Shown here: piece by piece, positions 47,715-60,662 of the stretch
Layout: each line of letters starts with the position of its first letter
Numbering within the stretch: position 1 is the stretch's first letter
Source of the DNA: Endomychus coccineus
Taxonomy: Eukaryota > Arthropoda > Insecta > Coleoptera > Endomychidae
Direction of reading: 5' to 3'
NCBI GenBank assembly: GCA_958510875.1
Contig: OY294069.1
Span: forward strand, 180,837,112 to 180,901,111
DNA length: 64,000 nucleotides
Notes under the pieces: generated by a model
What the model saw: the letters and a program-made list of their open reading frames with translations, nothing else
The model's database searches: none
What the model was told of the DNA's origin: nothing
Program-made: the position numbers and the translations under genes

Positions 47715-50700
47715 TTACAAAACTCCATCTTCATCGTTCTCGTCGATATCCATAGGAACACCGTCATTCTGAGCAGGCAGAGCTGGATTCGCATTCGCAT
47801 TCAATTGTTGCAAAATGTTCAATTGTTGCATGTTTGCATTGACCGCAGCCACGATGTTCTCCTGCTGGTTGATATTGTTCGTATTGGCCGCGACTCCTGC
47901 CATCTGCCGTTGGTTCTCTATCGCGATGAGTTTCTGCCTTTTTTCTTCCATCAGTCGATCTCTGTGTTTGTGAATGTAATCGTTCACGTTCGGTAGACCG
48001 TCTATGACGCAAGCGGAAAGGGCCGAACGGTATATATTCATATCTGTGGCTTCGTACCATTCGTTTGTTTTCTCGTCGTAGCACTCTACGTGGTAAATAG
48101 TGGTTACTCCATTGAAGCCGCCTATAGCAAATATCATGTCGTCTATGACTTCTATGGCGAAATTGCTCCTAGGATTGTACATGTCCGGAATCGGGGTCCA
48201 ACTGTTCGCTTGGGGATTATATTTTTCGCAACTGCACATTCGGGATATTCCGTTGAATCCACCGATCACGTATACGTGACCGTGATAAGATATACAGGAC
48301 ACGCCGGATCGTCGGGATCTCATCGGATTTATCAAAGTCCACTGGTTTGTTTCGGGATCATACACTTCGGCAGAGTGCATACATTCTTGTCCATTGAAAC
48401 CCCCAGTTATGTAGATTTTATCTAGAAAAAAAATTATCACGCCTCATGAATTATTGGGGAACTTGTAAAAATGTAATACAAAGGATTAATTCTAGATCTC
48501 GGGAGCGAGGTAATATGAAAAACACTGTTATCAGTTTGGCTTTGGATGCGTTCTGGTCTTGCAATCTCCTTCATAAGAATTTTCTATTAGCACAATACAT
48601 ATTAGCAAGTGTCTTTGATACTGTTTGATTATTGCAGCAATTTTACAAGAGAACAATGGTTCTCAAGTAGTAGTAAGAAGAGGTCATTACTAATGTAAGA
48701 GGTCATTATTGTTAAAATTCTCAGTAAAGCAGTTTAACTTTTTTAACAGGTATCTAACTCATTTTTTCCTTTCATTTTGCCTAATGTAGTTTTATCAAAG
48801 GCTATTTCAGTAACAATATGCAGAGCCGATTCTGTTGGTATGTATGTTTTCTATCAACTATGGGTGAAAGAAATTCTAAGCTGCAAAATCAGCATGACCA
48901 CATTGAAATCCTTACGGATAAGAGATTAGCAATACTAGCATTTAGTAGCAACAAAATCACCTCCACAAAAAGCCAAGCAGCAGAAGCTTAATTCAGTGGA
49001 GGAACACCACCTAATAGAAGGCAAACGTAAGGCATACGAGTTCACGAAGACCCGATAAGGTGAATCCCAAGGAAGGAGTAATGGTTGCACCGTCATGCCA
49101 ATGTTTTAATGTCATTCTCGAAGACTACATCCTCAAAGCGCTCAAGCAACGATGGCACGAAACCCCAGGCTGTAGACATACCAAAGAAGCAATGGACGCA
49201 CCTTGTCCAATAACAGCCGATTATTACGCGGGAAGAACCTGGGAGTTCTTTTAATAATCACTTCAATACATTTCCAATTAAGAAAATACCCAGCTGGGTA
49301 GGGCATACGAAGAAAAGGACGATATACCGGAGCACGTGCTGAGCACCCACTCGGTAGATTTATACTAATTTGATTAATTAAAACCCTTGCAAATTCCTAC
49401 ATGCGTCATTATAGTGCTAAAAGTATATTTTAGGTGCTCAAATAGCTAAATTTCTAATAAGGTCTGAAAACGTTTTTCTATTACCTCATAAATCTTTAAG
49501 AGATCTGGTTTGAAAGTAGGTAATTGAGCGCAAAATTCTTTGGTTTCAGTCGTATACAGACTTTGATTGACATGAGTTCGTATATTATAAGAAAATTGCT
49601 AAGCATTGGATTGATACATATTCATATATTTAAAACATTGAGTTACAATTTCGATTATTCGTTTCGGCGACGTGGGCATTTTTTATTGAAATTGATAAGG
49701 ACGCTTTGTACTGATACAATTAGCTTTAAAAAATCCCGTTTTAGGTATTGATACGTAAAGACGAAAATAATAAGCATATGTGTTAGTGTGACCTATTTCT
49801 CGAGAATTTTATATATCATTCATACCTTCCTCTCAACTCAATTCAGAATCAGATCATTCCACCCTGAACAGATTCAGCACTTACCTAAAGATTGTCCTAG
49901 GAAGAATGATGACAATGTCGTTCAAAAAAAAACGTATGATACGAAGAAAATCAGTGTTCCCTCTAAGTACAATGATTGTACAATCGAAGCGGTACCCGAG
50001 AAAAAAAATATACACGAATCCTTGTATCATCAGAAGTTGTCAAAATTTAAAAGTTGTAAAGTTTCATTAGGAATTGGAAGGTCACTTCGTTCAGACATTA
50101 AGACATCATCAGTAACAGTGTTTTTAAATCACCTATCTCTTGACAATTTGACTGTGTGAAAAATGATAAGATCCTCACCGCTCAGTGTACATGCACTAGC
50201 ATCAGATCGTTGCATATTCATTGGTGCTATCAAAGACCATTGGTTCGTTTTGTTGTCGTACTTTTCAGAGGTGTTTTGTCTGTGATGACCGTCGTAACCC
50301 CCCATAGCGTATATCTTGTTCCGGAGCACGGCCGTGCTGACGTAACATCGGCGCACGTGCATCGGCGCTATTTCCTTCCAGATTTTTTGGACAGCATCAA
50401 AACATCTGAAACATCAATGCACAATTCAATGCAATTGAAACACGCAACACCTCGTATAATATGGAACGAGGAAACCCAACCATTTTCCTCGTCGGCTTCC
50501 GCCAACTGCAACCTGGCTTAGTAGGAAGGAGCTCGGAAGCCGATCATGTTCTTCGGTTGTTGTCCGGTGGAAATAGACCAATTCTTTTAAGCCATGGAAC
50601 TAACCTGCAAGAATTAAAGTAGTCCATGCCGTCGAATCCTCCTATCACGTAGATATTGTACCCCACTACAGCGGTCCCGTGGTACGCCCTCGGTCCCGTA

Positions 50701-53205
50701 GGATCCACTTCCTCTACACGCACCCAACGATCAGCTCTGGTATCGTAGGTTTCGATGAAATTGGTAGGTGAACCGCCGCTCCAACCCCCGATCGCGAATA
50801 GTATCTCGTGCGGTATCCTTGGTCTGGCTATTTCCGGTGTTATCACTTCTCCATCTCTGAAACAGCAAACTTACCCATTATTATTTCGTAATTGTACATT
50901 CTGAATAATGAAATCGGCTCTGGGTGTGTATGTTGAATTAAATTGGTAATGCTTTCTCTTAAGGAATTCATTATACATTTAACAGAACTACAGAGGAAAA
51001 TATTTCATTTCTCATAGGCACATGAGAGTGAAACCGGAGTAGTTTCGGAAATTTAATACTCCTTTATGGGAAAAAGAGGTCTAGTTACAAAGTCGCTACT
51101 TTAGTGGTGCCTCTAGCGATTTCAGCTTTCAGAAGTAAAGGATCTTCGTTGAATGCCTTTTGTGAAGGAATAGGGAAGGTATTGCAGCTATGTAAGTATC
51201 TAGTTGGTGTATGGTACATATATACGAGGGTGAATCAAATATGATCAGGAATTTCTGTATTGCCGTTTGTGACATCATGAGTAGGAGGTTATCACGTCAG
51301 TTACACATTTAGTTTAATTATTGAAGCATTTTACCTTAAACTCCGGCTAGGAATCATGAAATAAATAGTATTGCAAAGTCCGGAGCTATGTACTTTTGAT
51401 TTTAAGTAAGAAACTAGCAACGAATAAGAAACAAAAATGAATAAATTCCACTCAGAAATGGATTTTAAGGTGTTTTCTAAATCTAAACTGAATCGAACTT
51501 ACCTGGAGGTGATCATTTCTAAATCGTACAGAAATTTTAAAGTTTCAATGATCATCGGTCGACTTTCTTCGCATGACGTGACGTACGGATGGTCTTTGAC
51601 CCGCTCCAAGAAAAACTGCGTATCCAACAGACCCAATCTGATGCACTTCATCAGGTCGACGATGTGATGTTTGCGGTTGTCCGAATCGTGATTGATCCAT
51701 CTGAGGATCGTTTCCCAAACGGTCTCCTCGCTTTTAACGTTCAGATAATCCGCATTGATGATCTCCTGGAAGTCTTTCAGGGGCAATTCCAACAGTTCGG
51801 TACTTAGGGAAGCGAGCTGAGGAAAATTCTTCATGATGTACTTCCAGGATTTTTCGGACAAGTTTCGACAAAAATGATTCTTGGCGAACAACATGATTCC
51901 TATGCAGTTTCTCGCTTTCAATATACTCTCTAAATAATCGCAGCAAATATCCAAAACGCCCAAGATGCTGAGATAGTCTGCCGTCATCAAGACGCTGTAT
52001 ACGTTCTTCTCGTTGATTTCCAATTTACGCAGGTATATGTACTCCAGTAGACATTGCATCATTTCCTTCGTCACACCAGGTAGTTGAACCCTGCTCTTGT
52101 ATTCGTTGTGCAAAGGGGTTGTGAACAATGCTCTGAAAGTAAAAAAATTTGTAATACGAACATGAGCCGTATTATCCATTTTAATTTTACAAATGGCTCC
52201 ATTAAAATCTATTAACATTAAATCTAGATAAGACTGTATGCGTACCTTTAACATCATATGAGAATAACTTACCAACTTTTGGCGAAATAATTTTACATAA
52301 TAACAATTGTCTAAAAACAGATGATAACTGTGATTGTGATAAATTGAAGATATCTTATACATGTAAATATCTTGGTCTAACAATAGACTCACCCCTAAGA
52401 TGGAATAAACATATTGCAACATTAGTCAGTAAAATACGTAAATTTTTTTATGTCTTCAAAGAAATAAAGTCATTTCTAAAAATAAATGAGCTGAAAAATA
52501 TGTACAATTCTCTTACACAATCATTATTACAATATGGTATAATAGGCTGGGTTGGAGCACTCAAAAACTCACTCCAACCGCTCTTCCGGGTACAAAATAA
52601 AATCCTATCGGAACTATTCTACTAAACTAATCTATGAAGAAACAAAATTTTGCAATATCAGACAGTTACACATTGAATCTGTGTTAATCTTCTCATTCCC
52701 CAATATTCATAATTTAAATACAATCTCACATACTTATCATACCAGAAAAAAATCAAACTCAGATTTAATAGTTCCCAAAGCACATAAAACCATAGGTCAA
52801 AGATCAGCAAATTACTTAGCTTCACGATTTTTCAACGCCCTTCCACAAAATATCCGAATTTCAAGAAATAAAGTTATCTTCAGTAAAAAAATAAATCATT
52901 ATTTAACAAACAACAATATAGAACATATCCACAAATACTTTTGAATTTAAAAATATATGTAGATATATATATATGTATGTATGTGTGTATGTATATGTAT
53001 ATATATGTATACACAAATAGGCATATCTTTCGGTCCTGTTCTTTGCAGAAATTATCCTTTTTCAATATATTGAAATTTTTTTGTAATAATTAGATTAAAA
53101 TCTGTGTTCACTATGTAAACACAGAATGTACACAGCAATATTTGTACACAAGTTTCACTTATATAAATATTGCTGTGAGCATGAGGTACATCTCAGAAAA
53201 CACTC

Positions 53206-53240
<35 letters not shown>

Positions 53241-54689
53241 GAAAATACTTGTATCTACTTTTGTCACATTTAAAAATTAATTCAAATAAACTATCAAACT
53301 ATCAAACTATCGTTCACAAGTTATAAGCTGTCGAGATACCGAAAAATATTTTGACTCAAAGAAATAAATGAATATTTTCTTTTACAATGTATTGAATAAA
53401 AAAAATTGAATTCCGTATCCACAGTATTGAACCTATAGACGGTTTTTTCTATAATTTCAAGCGAGGACAGAAACGAACATCAAATGTTCAGTGAGTTGTC
53501 ATAGAAAATTGCGACTGGATTCGTCTCATTATCAAAGAAAACGAACATTAGTAAGTAAACGACTTTTCATACATTTGACTTTAATTCCTTGTTCGAAGTT
53601 TTGCTCTAACTTCAAACAAGGAATGGATCAATCTAAGAACAAGTTGACATAGAAAATCGGGTGTGCAGACGCTAAAGACGTCAGAATCACGAAGAACCTA
53701 CTTTTCAGAATTGGCTGTTACGCTCAGTTTAGTCATTTTATAAGCTCCAGAGGCAAAAAATATAATTTTACGTAAGAAGGATACACCTGCATTGGAACGA
53801 TTCCGTCCGCTCCTATTTTGATATAAATTCATAATACGTATTGCAAAATTATGATTACGTCAAATATCGAATAGGCGAAATATCTTTGAGTGTTCTCTGA
53901 GAATGTTTGATGTAGACTGATGAAAGATATACCTCTTTTCTATGTATAAGAAATGTTTATACCATAATACCATACGTAATACCATATGTAATACATTACA
54001 TCAATGCTACAAAACGTGCTAAAAGTTCGAAAAGCCTATGGTGCAGATAAGCAAGGGTGCCAATGGAAATTTCGACGTCTAAGTCATTATCCTGTCATAT
54101 TATGGATCTTACAATATGACTGTTTGAGCTACAATAATTACTCTGAATGATTCACTTTGGAATGAACTCGGATAATTTAATACAGAACTATAAGAAACAA
54201 GTTTCTTATTATCAAACTGAAAATTTTCCCTAACCTTACTTCAAATGAGAAATAAGCACAAAAGCATATCAATGATAATAATGCATGGTTGGTTTCATCG
54301 TATTATTAAATTATGGTTTGATTAAAATGATTTTCTGATATGGGAAGTGCTACAGTGGGTTGAATTTATAGATTTGAAGAATGTAAAAGGTAAGTTACAA
54401 TTTGTACACCAGTCTTGGAAGAGTATGTTGACTGGATAATGTAAGCATTTCGGCTTTGTAAGTATGTCAAAAAGCATTTGAAAAGTATGGGGTGGTACCT
54501 GAAGTAAGAGCTACACGCGCAAAATACAGCTCTATGTACTGGAATTTCTGTTCCGTCGTCCAACACAATGGTAGCATCACATAGCTGATGTTTTTCCCAG
54601 AACTCGAAAAGAGCTTGCATTGCCTGTATACTCATACATCTTCCGTTTCCGGCATTCAGCGCCCTGCCACCACTACCCGGCTCTCCCAT
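47715..54689 (-). CDS. KLHL10: Kelch-like protein 10, CUL3 adaptor
   Basis: Five exons on the minus strand (54499-54689, 51503-52132, 50605-50856, 50179-50405, 47715-48421) join in frame to about 668 residues. Residues 20-135 are a BTB domain (LCDATIVLDDGTEIPVHRAV, then SSYFRALFT). A BACK domain follows to about 250, then six kelch repeats from about 285 to 575, each with a GG doublet after IYVI-type strands (AIGGWSGG, VIGGFDG, AMGGYDG, ITGGFNG, VIGGFNG, AIGGFNG). The tail is rich in N and Q and ends in an acidic stretch. SSYFRALFT and the BACK sequence match KLHL10 best among kelch-like proteins. In flies and mammals, KLHL10 is a testis protein recruiting CUL3 ubiquitin ligase in spermatid maturation; the same role here is an inference. 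Introns contain LINE and other repeat fragments. Confidence 0.92.
49060..49260 (+). pseudogene. Possible LINE RNase H-region fragment
   Basis: A 64-codon frame contains LKQRWHETPGCRHTKEAMD, resembling the W...GCRHTK segment C-terminal to the RNase H domain in R1/Jockey LINEs. It lies in a KLHL10 intron, antisense to the gene. The assignment is tentative. Confidence 0.35.
49365..49495 (-). repeat. Dispersed repeat, partner at 20580-20720
   Basis: Reverse complement of the 20580-20720 segment, with CCTTGCAAATTCCTACATGC. It lies 260 bp before a family 3 unit, in a KLHL10 intron. Confidence 0.55.
49750..49830 (+). repeat. Family 3 repeat, truncated
   Basis: ACGTAAAGACGAAAATAATA and GTGTGACCTATTTCTCGAGA match the 3' part of the units at 20968 and 25560. 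The hammerhead core is missing: the sequence starts close to the predicted cleavage position. Confidence 0.55.
52310..52950 (+). pseudogene. LINE reverse-transcriptase 3' fragment in KLHL10 intron
   Basis: Two frames separated by a frameshift near 52600 encode CKYLGLTIDSPLRWNKHI, YNSLTQSLLQYGIIGWVG, then NTISHTYHTRKKSNSDL and SRFFNALPQNIR, the thumb and tail of a LINE reverse transcriptase. It is followed by TA-rich microsatellites (to about 53240), a common LINE 3' end. It is antisense to KLHL10. Confidence 0.7.
53205..53237. repeat. (TA)n microsatellite
   Basis: An uninterrupted TA run of about 30 bases. TA- and GTAT-rich tracts precede it from 52950. Confidence 0.85.
53240..54365. other. 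Remainder of first KLHL10 intron
   Basis: AT-rich, no recognised domain. A short palindrome with GTTCGAAGTTTTGCTC... TTCAAACAAGGAATGG near 53585-53630 is the only local structure noticed. Confidence 0.3.
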
Positions 54690-56149
54690 TTCATTGTTTT
54701 GCGCCAGATTGTTAAATAACTTAAAAATTAAGAATTTAATACACGAATAATTTAGGTATATTGATGAAGTTTTAGAGTATGATGATGAAAAGTCAAAAAT
54801 GATGGATCATGGATAGATTAAAATTTTCGTAACGTCCAATCTCTCAGACTACTACAGAATATTTCGTTTACTGCTTGGTTCGATGACGTATCGTCTGTTT
54901 GGTAATTCATAATTAATTAAAACATTTTCAGTGGCTTAACTAGAATTTTTCGTCTCAAATAAAAGCTCAACTGGTGATCTTCCAATCACGATTTATGGCA
55001 TTTATTCGAACTGTCAAAAATGGAGCTACGGCATTGGTTGGCAATTGAATTGCGCAGTTTTCGGGCAACCGTTTGACACATCCCCAAACTGATTGAACAT
55101 CTTAATTGAACCAGATTTAAAGCTATCAGGGCGCAAAAATTGGATGTAAATTGAGAAGCATCATTTTGTCAAGGTTCTTAACATTGAACAATTACTGCCA
55201 CAGTTTCATTTACTTTAAAAACAATATATGATTCGAACATAACCTATGACTGTTTCAGAATTGATGAACATCGGTTGGTGTTCCATTTGATTCATCTTGA
55301 AGTGACTTTCTAAAAGATCTCCTCAGATCCACTTCATTCCAGAATTTGTTCTAGTAATTTCCCTCGAAAAGAGTGCATGGTGAATTTTAGAAGCAATATC
55401 AACGCTCTGGGCTGGGCTGAGACTTGGCTTATTGGAATTTTCAAGAATGACCTAATAATATATTATTATTTCTTAGGAATTCCGAATCGGATCAACAGAT
55501 TTAATGTCTATATTATGAATTTGATTGCAAGATGTGCCATTTTTAATGACATCACCTCTCTGGTTGGAGGAATGGGAGGAGATTAGATCAGTGAGTCAAA
55601 GGATTCTTAACATGTTCGATGCTTTTTCTTTGTTGTAGAACGTCGGTCGCATTTGTAGTATTATATCCGAGAAGACTGTTAAAGTTTTTATATAATGAAT
55701 TCTTAGGTCCTCTTAATATAAAAGTCTCGAATCTGATTTAATCTGTCCTGTTTCTAAGTTCATAAATACTCCAGTTTAGATAATGAACGTTTCAGCGATT
55801 TTGGAAACAGATTGTTCACTTTATTCTTTTGAATCTAATTCATTTGTACCAAAAGCATGTAATACAGCTTTTGTATTATATCGAAATACTGCTAAGAAAA
55901 GAGAATTGCATCCATCCGGAAAACTATGTCTGATTCTGGATTCCCTTCAATAATCCCACAAAACAAAACGAAAATAAATTCTAAAAATGAAAATGAACTC
56001 GCATGTCATCATACCCATGCTCTTACCTTTCTTGTACAGTAACATTAAAATAATTCACTGCTTCAAACTTCAAACAATATTATTCACTTCATCAGTATGT
56101 CGAATAGTCTTTGCCCATCATATTTCTTGTGTTGCATAGTCACTGATTT
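54690..56149. other. KLHL10 upstream region, no other gene
   Basis: The region just right of 54689 must hold the KLHL10 5' UTR and promoter. An upstream, out-of-frame ATG lies 5 nt before the chosen start. Nothing else is recognised. Confidence 0.3.
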
Positions 56150-56290
56150 TCCCGTTGAACTAACTGTACCAAGGTGGTAGCTTTTAGTTATCAGATGTGT
56201 TCAATAAGGTTAAAAATGCAATGGTAACTGTAAGAGTGTAGACGAAGCATTCGATGTTTACATCTTTCAGTTATCATCTGTCATTCTTCC
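56150..56290 (-). pseudogene. DDE transposase remnant
   Basis: The minus strand reads HRMLRLHSYSYHC followed by NLIEHI and a LKATT-like end, a second decayed copy of the fragment at 39140-39430. Confidence 0.45.
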
Positions 56291-56469
56291 ATTGCTGATC
56301 CTGATAAGAATTTTCTTATCCCTCCCTCATTGTTCACGAAGTCGCCGATTATATGGTTTGCCTAAAATGTATTAGCCCGCAGTTCCACTAAGACCAATTG
56401 TCGGGACTATCGGATCTCCTATTTATAATCTCTCGATATCTCTCATCTATTCTCAAACCTCTTGTAGGT

Positions 56470-57175
56470 TAAACAACCTGAGCTATGCCCTTCCCCCCAC
56501 CACTTTTATCCATTACCTATCTATCCATGTATTGGAAATAAAACAGATCGAATTCCCAAAATCCCTGAGAAGCAAACTATTTCTACTTCTTTTTCCACAC
56601 TGCCGAAAATATCTCACCTACCTTTCCCTCTTCAATTAGAAGGTGTTTATAGCATTCCCTGTTCTTGATATGAAGTCTACATTGGTGAAACAGGTTGTAC
56701 AGTAGCTATCCGTATGTGCTGTACAAGGCTTCATGACACTAGTAGATCTGCACTTGCGGAACATAAATTTGGCACTAATCATCAAATCCTTTTCGAAAAT
56801 TTAAAATCTTAGCCCAAGCCCCAATCTTCTATCAGCGAAAAATTCTTGGAGCGATAGAAATCCTAAAACATCCAAATAATCTAAACCATGACTCAGGATA
56901 TTACCTGATCCCAACATTTGAAAACCCATCCTCGAAAATTTCACTTCGCTCATAATCACACAACGATAATATCAAGAGTCAGAACAGAATTAACCACCGG
57001 AATGAAGGCAGTGAACTATGTAGCGTGAAGTTTTTTCCCATAATAAGAAGTACCCCTGCAAAAACTAGAGGGATCAGTTTCAGTTCCAGGCTCAAGTCTG
57101 CCCTTAAGATGTCACCTGTAATGGTTGGCGAAACGTCGGCATTCATCCGGAAGCCAAGAATTTTCAACCAATAGT
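56470..57175 (+). pseudogene. Penelope-like family 1, decayed copy
   Basis: Aligns with 61340-62035: an EGVYSIPC-type GIY-YIG start near 56637, a VYIGETGR equivalent with frame damage, an AEHKFGTNHQILFE region and the terminal repeat. Its hammerhead-like core (57096-57141) has CUUAAGA instead of CUGAAGA, so it should be inactive. Confidence 0.65.
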
Positions 57176-57179
57176 GTAA

Positions 57180-58730
57180 TGAGATACTTCGGAGTCTTGT
57201 TATGTATCATCTTGTATATTAGTATTAAATTCGCCATTTTAATGCTTTGCTCAACTGTATACTCATTTACCTTTTTATGCATTTCCCTAACCGAAGTGTA
57301 AATATTGAAAATTCTTTGCTTCCGGGTGGTTTCCTCGTCACATTTCGCCAACCGTTACAGATGACATCTTCAGGACAGGATTGAGGCTTGAACTGAAACT
57401 GATTCTTATGGTTTCTATAGCCTTCACGCTACACAGTTCACTGCCTTTATTTTGGACATTTTATCACCTGACTCTGGCGTTGTGTGATCATGTGCAAAGT
57501 GGAATTTTCGAGGATTGATTTCCAAATGTTGGGAAGGTAGTATCCTGAGTGACGGCTTAGCTCATTTGTATGTTTTAGTATTTCTATCGCTATCGCGAAT
57601 TTTCGCTGATAGCTTCTACTGGTGTCACGAAGCCTTATACAGCGCTCATGTTTTTTCACAAGAGTAGCTACTGTACGATCTGTTTCACCAATGTGGATTT
57701 TACCGTGGAATCCATCCCGAAGCGAACTATTTTCAAGATTAGCTATCCTCGGACGTCTACAATTCAAGATTGTAAATATTACAGGGTGTGGGCGTATTAT
57801 TGTCTTATATATCAGAGATTTTGACCATTGCCACAAGTTACATGGAATCCTTCTAAAAAAGCCAATTTCATTACCCAACTTTATATATGAGTAATTTACA
57901 CGATTATTAAAAGTTAATTTTCGGTCAATAATGACACCTAAGTATTTTATTTCATGCACTTGTTCAATTGTTCACCGCTTATTCCAATGACCTGTCTTGA
58001 TAAGCGACTTCTTCATTGTACTTTCGATCCTAGGATCACATATTTTGTTTTTGTCGTATTTAATTCTAAGTTTATTTGCATCCAACCTGTCATACTAAAC
58101 GGCAATTTTTCATTTATCACTTCACTTAGTTCCTGCAAATCTCTAACGGATACTGAGATAAGTGCGTCGTCTGCAAAAAGGCTAATAAATGATGTTTTTA
58201 ATCGTTGATGGATGTCATTGACATAAAATGATGAATAGAATTGGACCCAACACACTTCCTTTAGAAATCCCGTAACGACTTTGTGTTTCACTAGATAAAT
58301 TATGTCCTATTTTAGTCTTAACATACCGATCAGTCAAATAATCCCCAATTAAATTTAATGCTACCGAATTTACACCAAGCTTGTTGCAATTTTTTAATAG
58401 AAATTTCGTATTCATTGTTTCAAAGGCTCTTGTAAGGTCAATAGAAACGCTAATAATAACTTTATTTTGGTGCATATCATTTGTCCATTTTGCAGAAACA
58501 AATTGAAGAACTGTTTCGCAAGAATGCTGATCTCTGAATCTTGACTGTCCTTCATAAAACATATCATTGTTTTCAAAATCTGAAACTGATCTCTCACCAC
58601 AATTTCGATTATCTTATCTACCGATGGCAATAAAGTTATGGGTCTACAATCTTCTGGTTGTATTGGATGTGACATTTTGGCAATTGGCACAATTACACTA
58701 ACTTCTAAGCTGTTTCTGTATTTTTATTGA
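57180..58730 (-). pseudogene. LINE copy interrupted by Penelope-like DNA
   Basis: Minus-strand fragments decode as one LINE reverse transcriptase. 58690-58412 has RPITLLPSVDKIIE. 58562-58215 has GQSRFRDQHSCETVLQF and GISKGSVLGPILFI. 58291-58013 has FADDALIS, the catalytic motif. 57959-57780 has IKYLGVIIDRKLTF and LIYKTIIRPH. The chain breaks at about 57770, where Penelope-like sequence begins, and resumes at 57330-57180 with RIFNIYTSVREM and KMIHNKTPKYL. Multiple frameshifts are present. Confidence 0.75.
57338..57770 (-). mobile_element. Penelope-like family 1 insertion inside a LINE
   Basis: In minus orientation it begins with a terminal-repeat-like NCRRPRIANLE segment, goes straight to IHIGETDRTVATLVKKHERC (GIY-YIG domain, with an internal deletion of the first Y part) and ends in the terminal repeat with a hammerhead-like core at 57338-57380 (CUGAAGA and GAAA intact). 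It is clearly a truncated copy placed within the LINE reading frame. Confidence 0.7.
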
Positions 58731-60567
58731 AATTTACTCACACTCATTCAGAGGAATTGTTCAAATGTTGTAAAAATTACTATCTGCGACGATATTACAA
58801 GGCTTATGTATCACAGTATTGAGCATTGCAAAATTTATTTCGGATGCAATTTTGTCCGACGGCGTACAATGGTTTTGTCGGCGAAAGTTTTGCAACGTTG
58901 ATCATCTTTTAAAATATGGAGGTCGGTCAGTACGCTGCACATATGCCCAGAGGGTTAAGACGGAGTGGGTAAGTGAGCCGAAAGGAGGATAGACTTTGGC
59001 GAGTATTTCGTCGGACCACTCTGCTCAATAACTCGAAAACGTCTTGAGGTACGACATTGATTCTTACGACAGTGGATTTCGAGCATCGAAACTGTCAAAA
59101 TTCCAAGTGTATTACATTTCTCATTTGGTCGTTACATGAAGACATATTTGGTGCCATATAAGCCGATTCAAGAGACGACTTCCTTCGCTATGCTCATTCC
59201 ATAGGAACGTATCGGTGCTGACATGATTATTGCCAGTTCTGCAACGTAACAGATGTTATACACTGGTTCTACTCTGGCCTCAGATAAAACAAGGAATCTG
59301 AGCGTCAACGAACACCTCTTCATCGACCGATCCATTTCTTTCAGTAGGTTTCAGCGAAAAGGTGTGCAATCACATTGAACAAACAAAATTTGGAAAATGA
59401 TAAATGCACACACAATCCGAAGCACTCTTCGCGTAGACAGTTATAGAGCCTCTCGACATCTTCGAGATAGATAATAATTGGAACGCATGAATATGCATCA
59501 AAGCTTTGCCTGTTCGTGCTATTCATAGCGGAACATTTTTATGATAATTTAGGGAATTCTTATATGCCAAGAGAGAGATTACCATCTAAGTGTCACACGT
59601 AATGTTCGATGAATATGAAATTTGTGTCGAATCTCGCTGTTTGGACGCATCTGTAAGATATTGATATTACTCGACGTTGCGTTGTTGCAAATTATGCAGC
59701 GTGAAACATTAGTTTTGCATTTATTAATCATTTGTTTTTAGCTGTTCTACACGAGGTACAACAACCATTCCAACTTCGAGGATATTAGCTGGCCATCCCC
59801 ATATGCAATAAATGACCTCATTTAAAATGGAACCACTCCGCATTCAAACAATTATTTACTCTTTTATTACATACCTTGAATATGAAAATAAATTGTAGTT
59901 ACCTAGAAGAGATGAAAATAAAAATACGTATAGTGAAATATGATCAAGTTTTGTTTTTAATGTCAATTAATGAATGCAAAAGCATTTATTCTACTACTTA
60001 TTGTCCTATGAAACATTTTCCGTTACCATTATCACATAGACATCATTATTACAGATAAGACACTCCCTATAAATGGCTTTGTGTAGAGAAGCCTGTTAAA
60101 AGAGTTGCGACTTACTGTCAGTGAAGAGAAAGCTATCTAGTAGTTCTGGTACAGTGAATCTGTGAAAACTTGTGGAAAAAAATGACCAAAGCTTACTTAG
60201 CAATCATTAGCGACTCACGTGACGAGAACGGTCGGTCGTGGAGTAACATTTTGCTGTCGCTGCGTTACAAAAAGCAGTTGGCGCCCAAGTAACTACAAAT
60301 GAATCTTTGTGGAAATATGAAAGTTGTAGAGTCGAAAAATCTTACTAAATACATTTGGTAGGTTGTACTTCTTTCTCACGATGGAGATATAGCACTTTTG
60401 TTTTCTCATATGTACTACTTTGGAAATACCCACCAAATGCAAGGTGAAATAGCAGACATTAGAATGGAAAAATTATTATTTATTTTAAAATCGACGTATA
60501 GAATGCCAGTGCCTTATACAAGCTTTTGTTAATAACCAATTTGAAGATTAACCATAATTATATTTTG
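58731..60567. other. No recognised gene
   Basis: 58850-59330 is GC-richer than its surroundings but contains no long frame or known domain. The remainder is AT-rich with short frames only. Confidence 0.3.
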
Positions 60568-60617
60568 AAAAATCTTGTCTTCCGGATGGATTCCGCGTCA
60601 CAATAGCTCGACTTGAT

Positions 60618-60662
60618 GCCGACGTTTCGCCAACCATTACAGGTGGCATCTTCAGGGCAGGC
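60618..60662 (-). ncRNA. Hammerhead-like core, family 1 (left arm)
   Basis: Identical in its core to the right-arm copy at 61936-61982, in minus orientation. Confidence 0.55.

Noticed and set aside
48090..48425. 111-codon open frame on the plus strand
   Set aside because: Antisense shadow of the last KLHL10 exon.
49788..50159. 123-codon open frame on the plus strand
   Set aside because: No domain seen; antisense within a KLHL10 intron and partly composed of family 3 repeat sequence.
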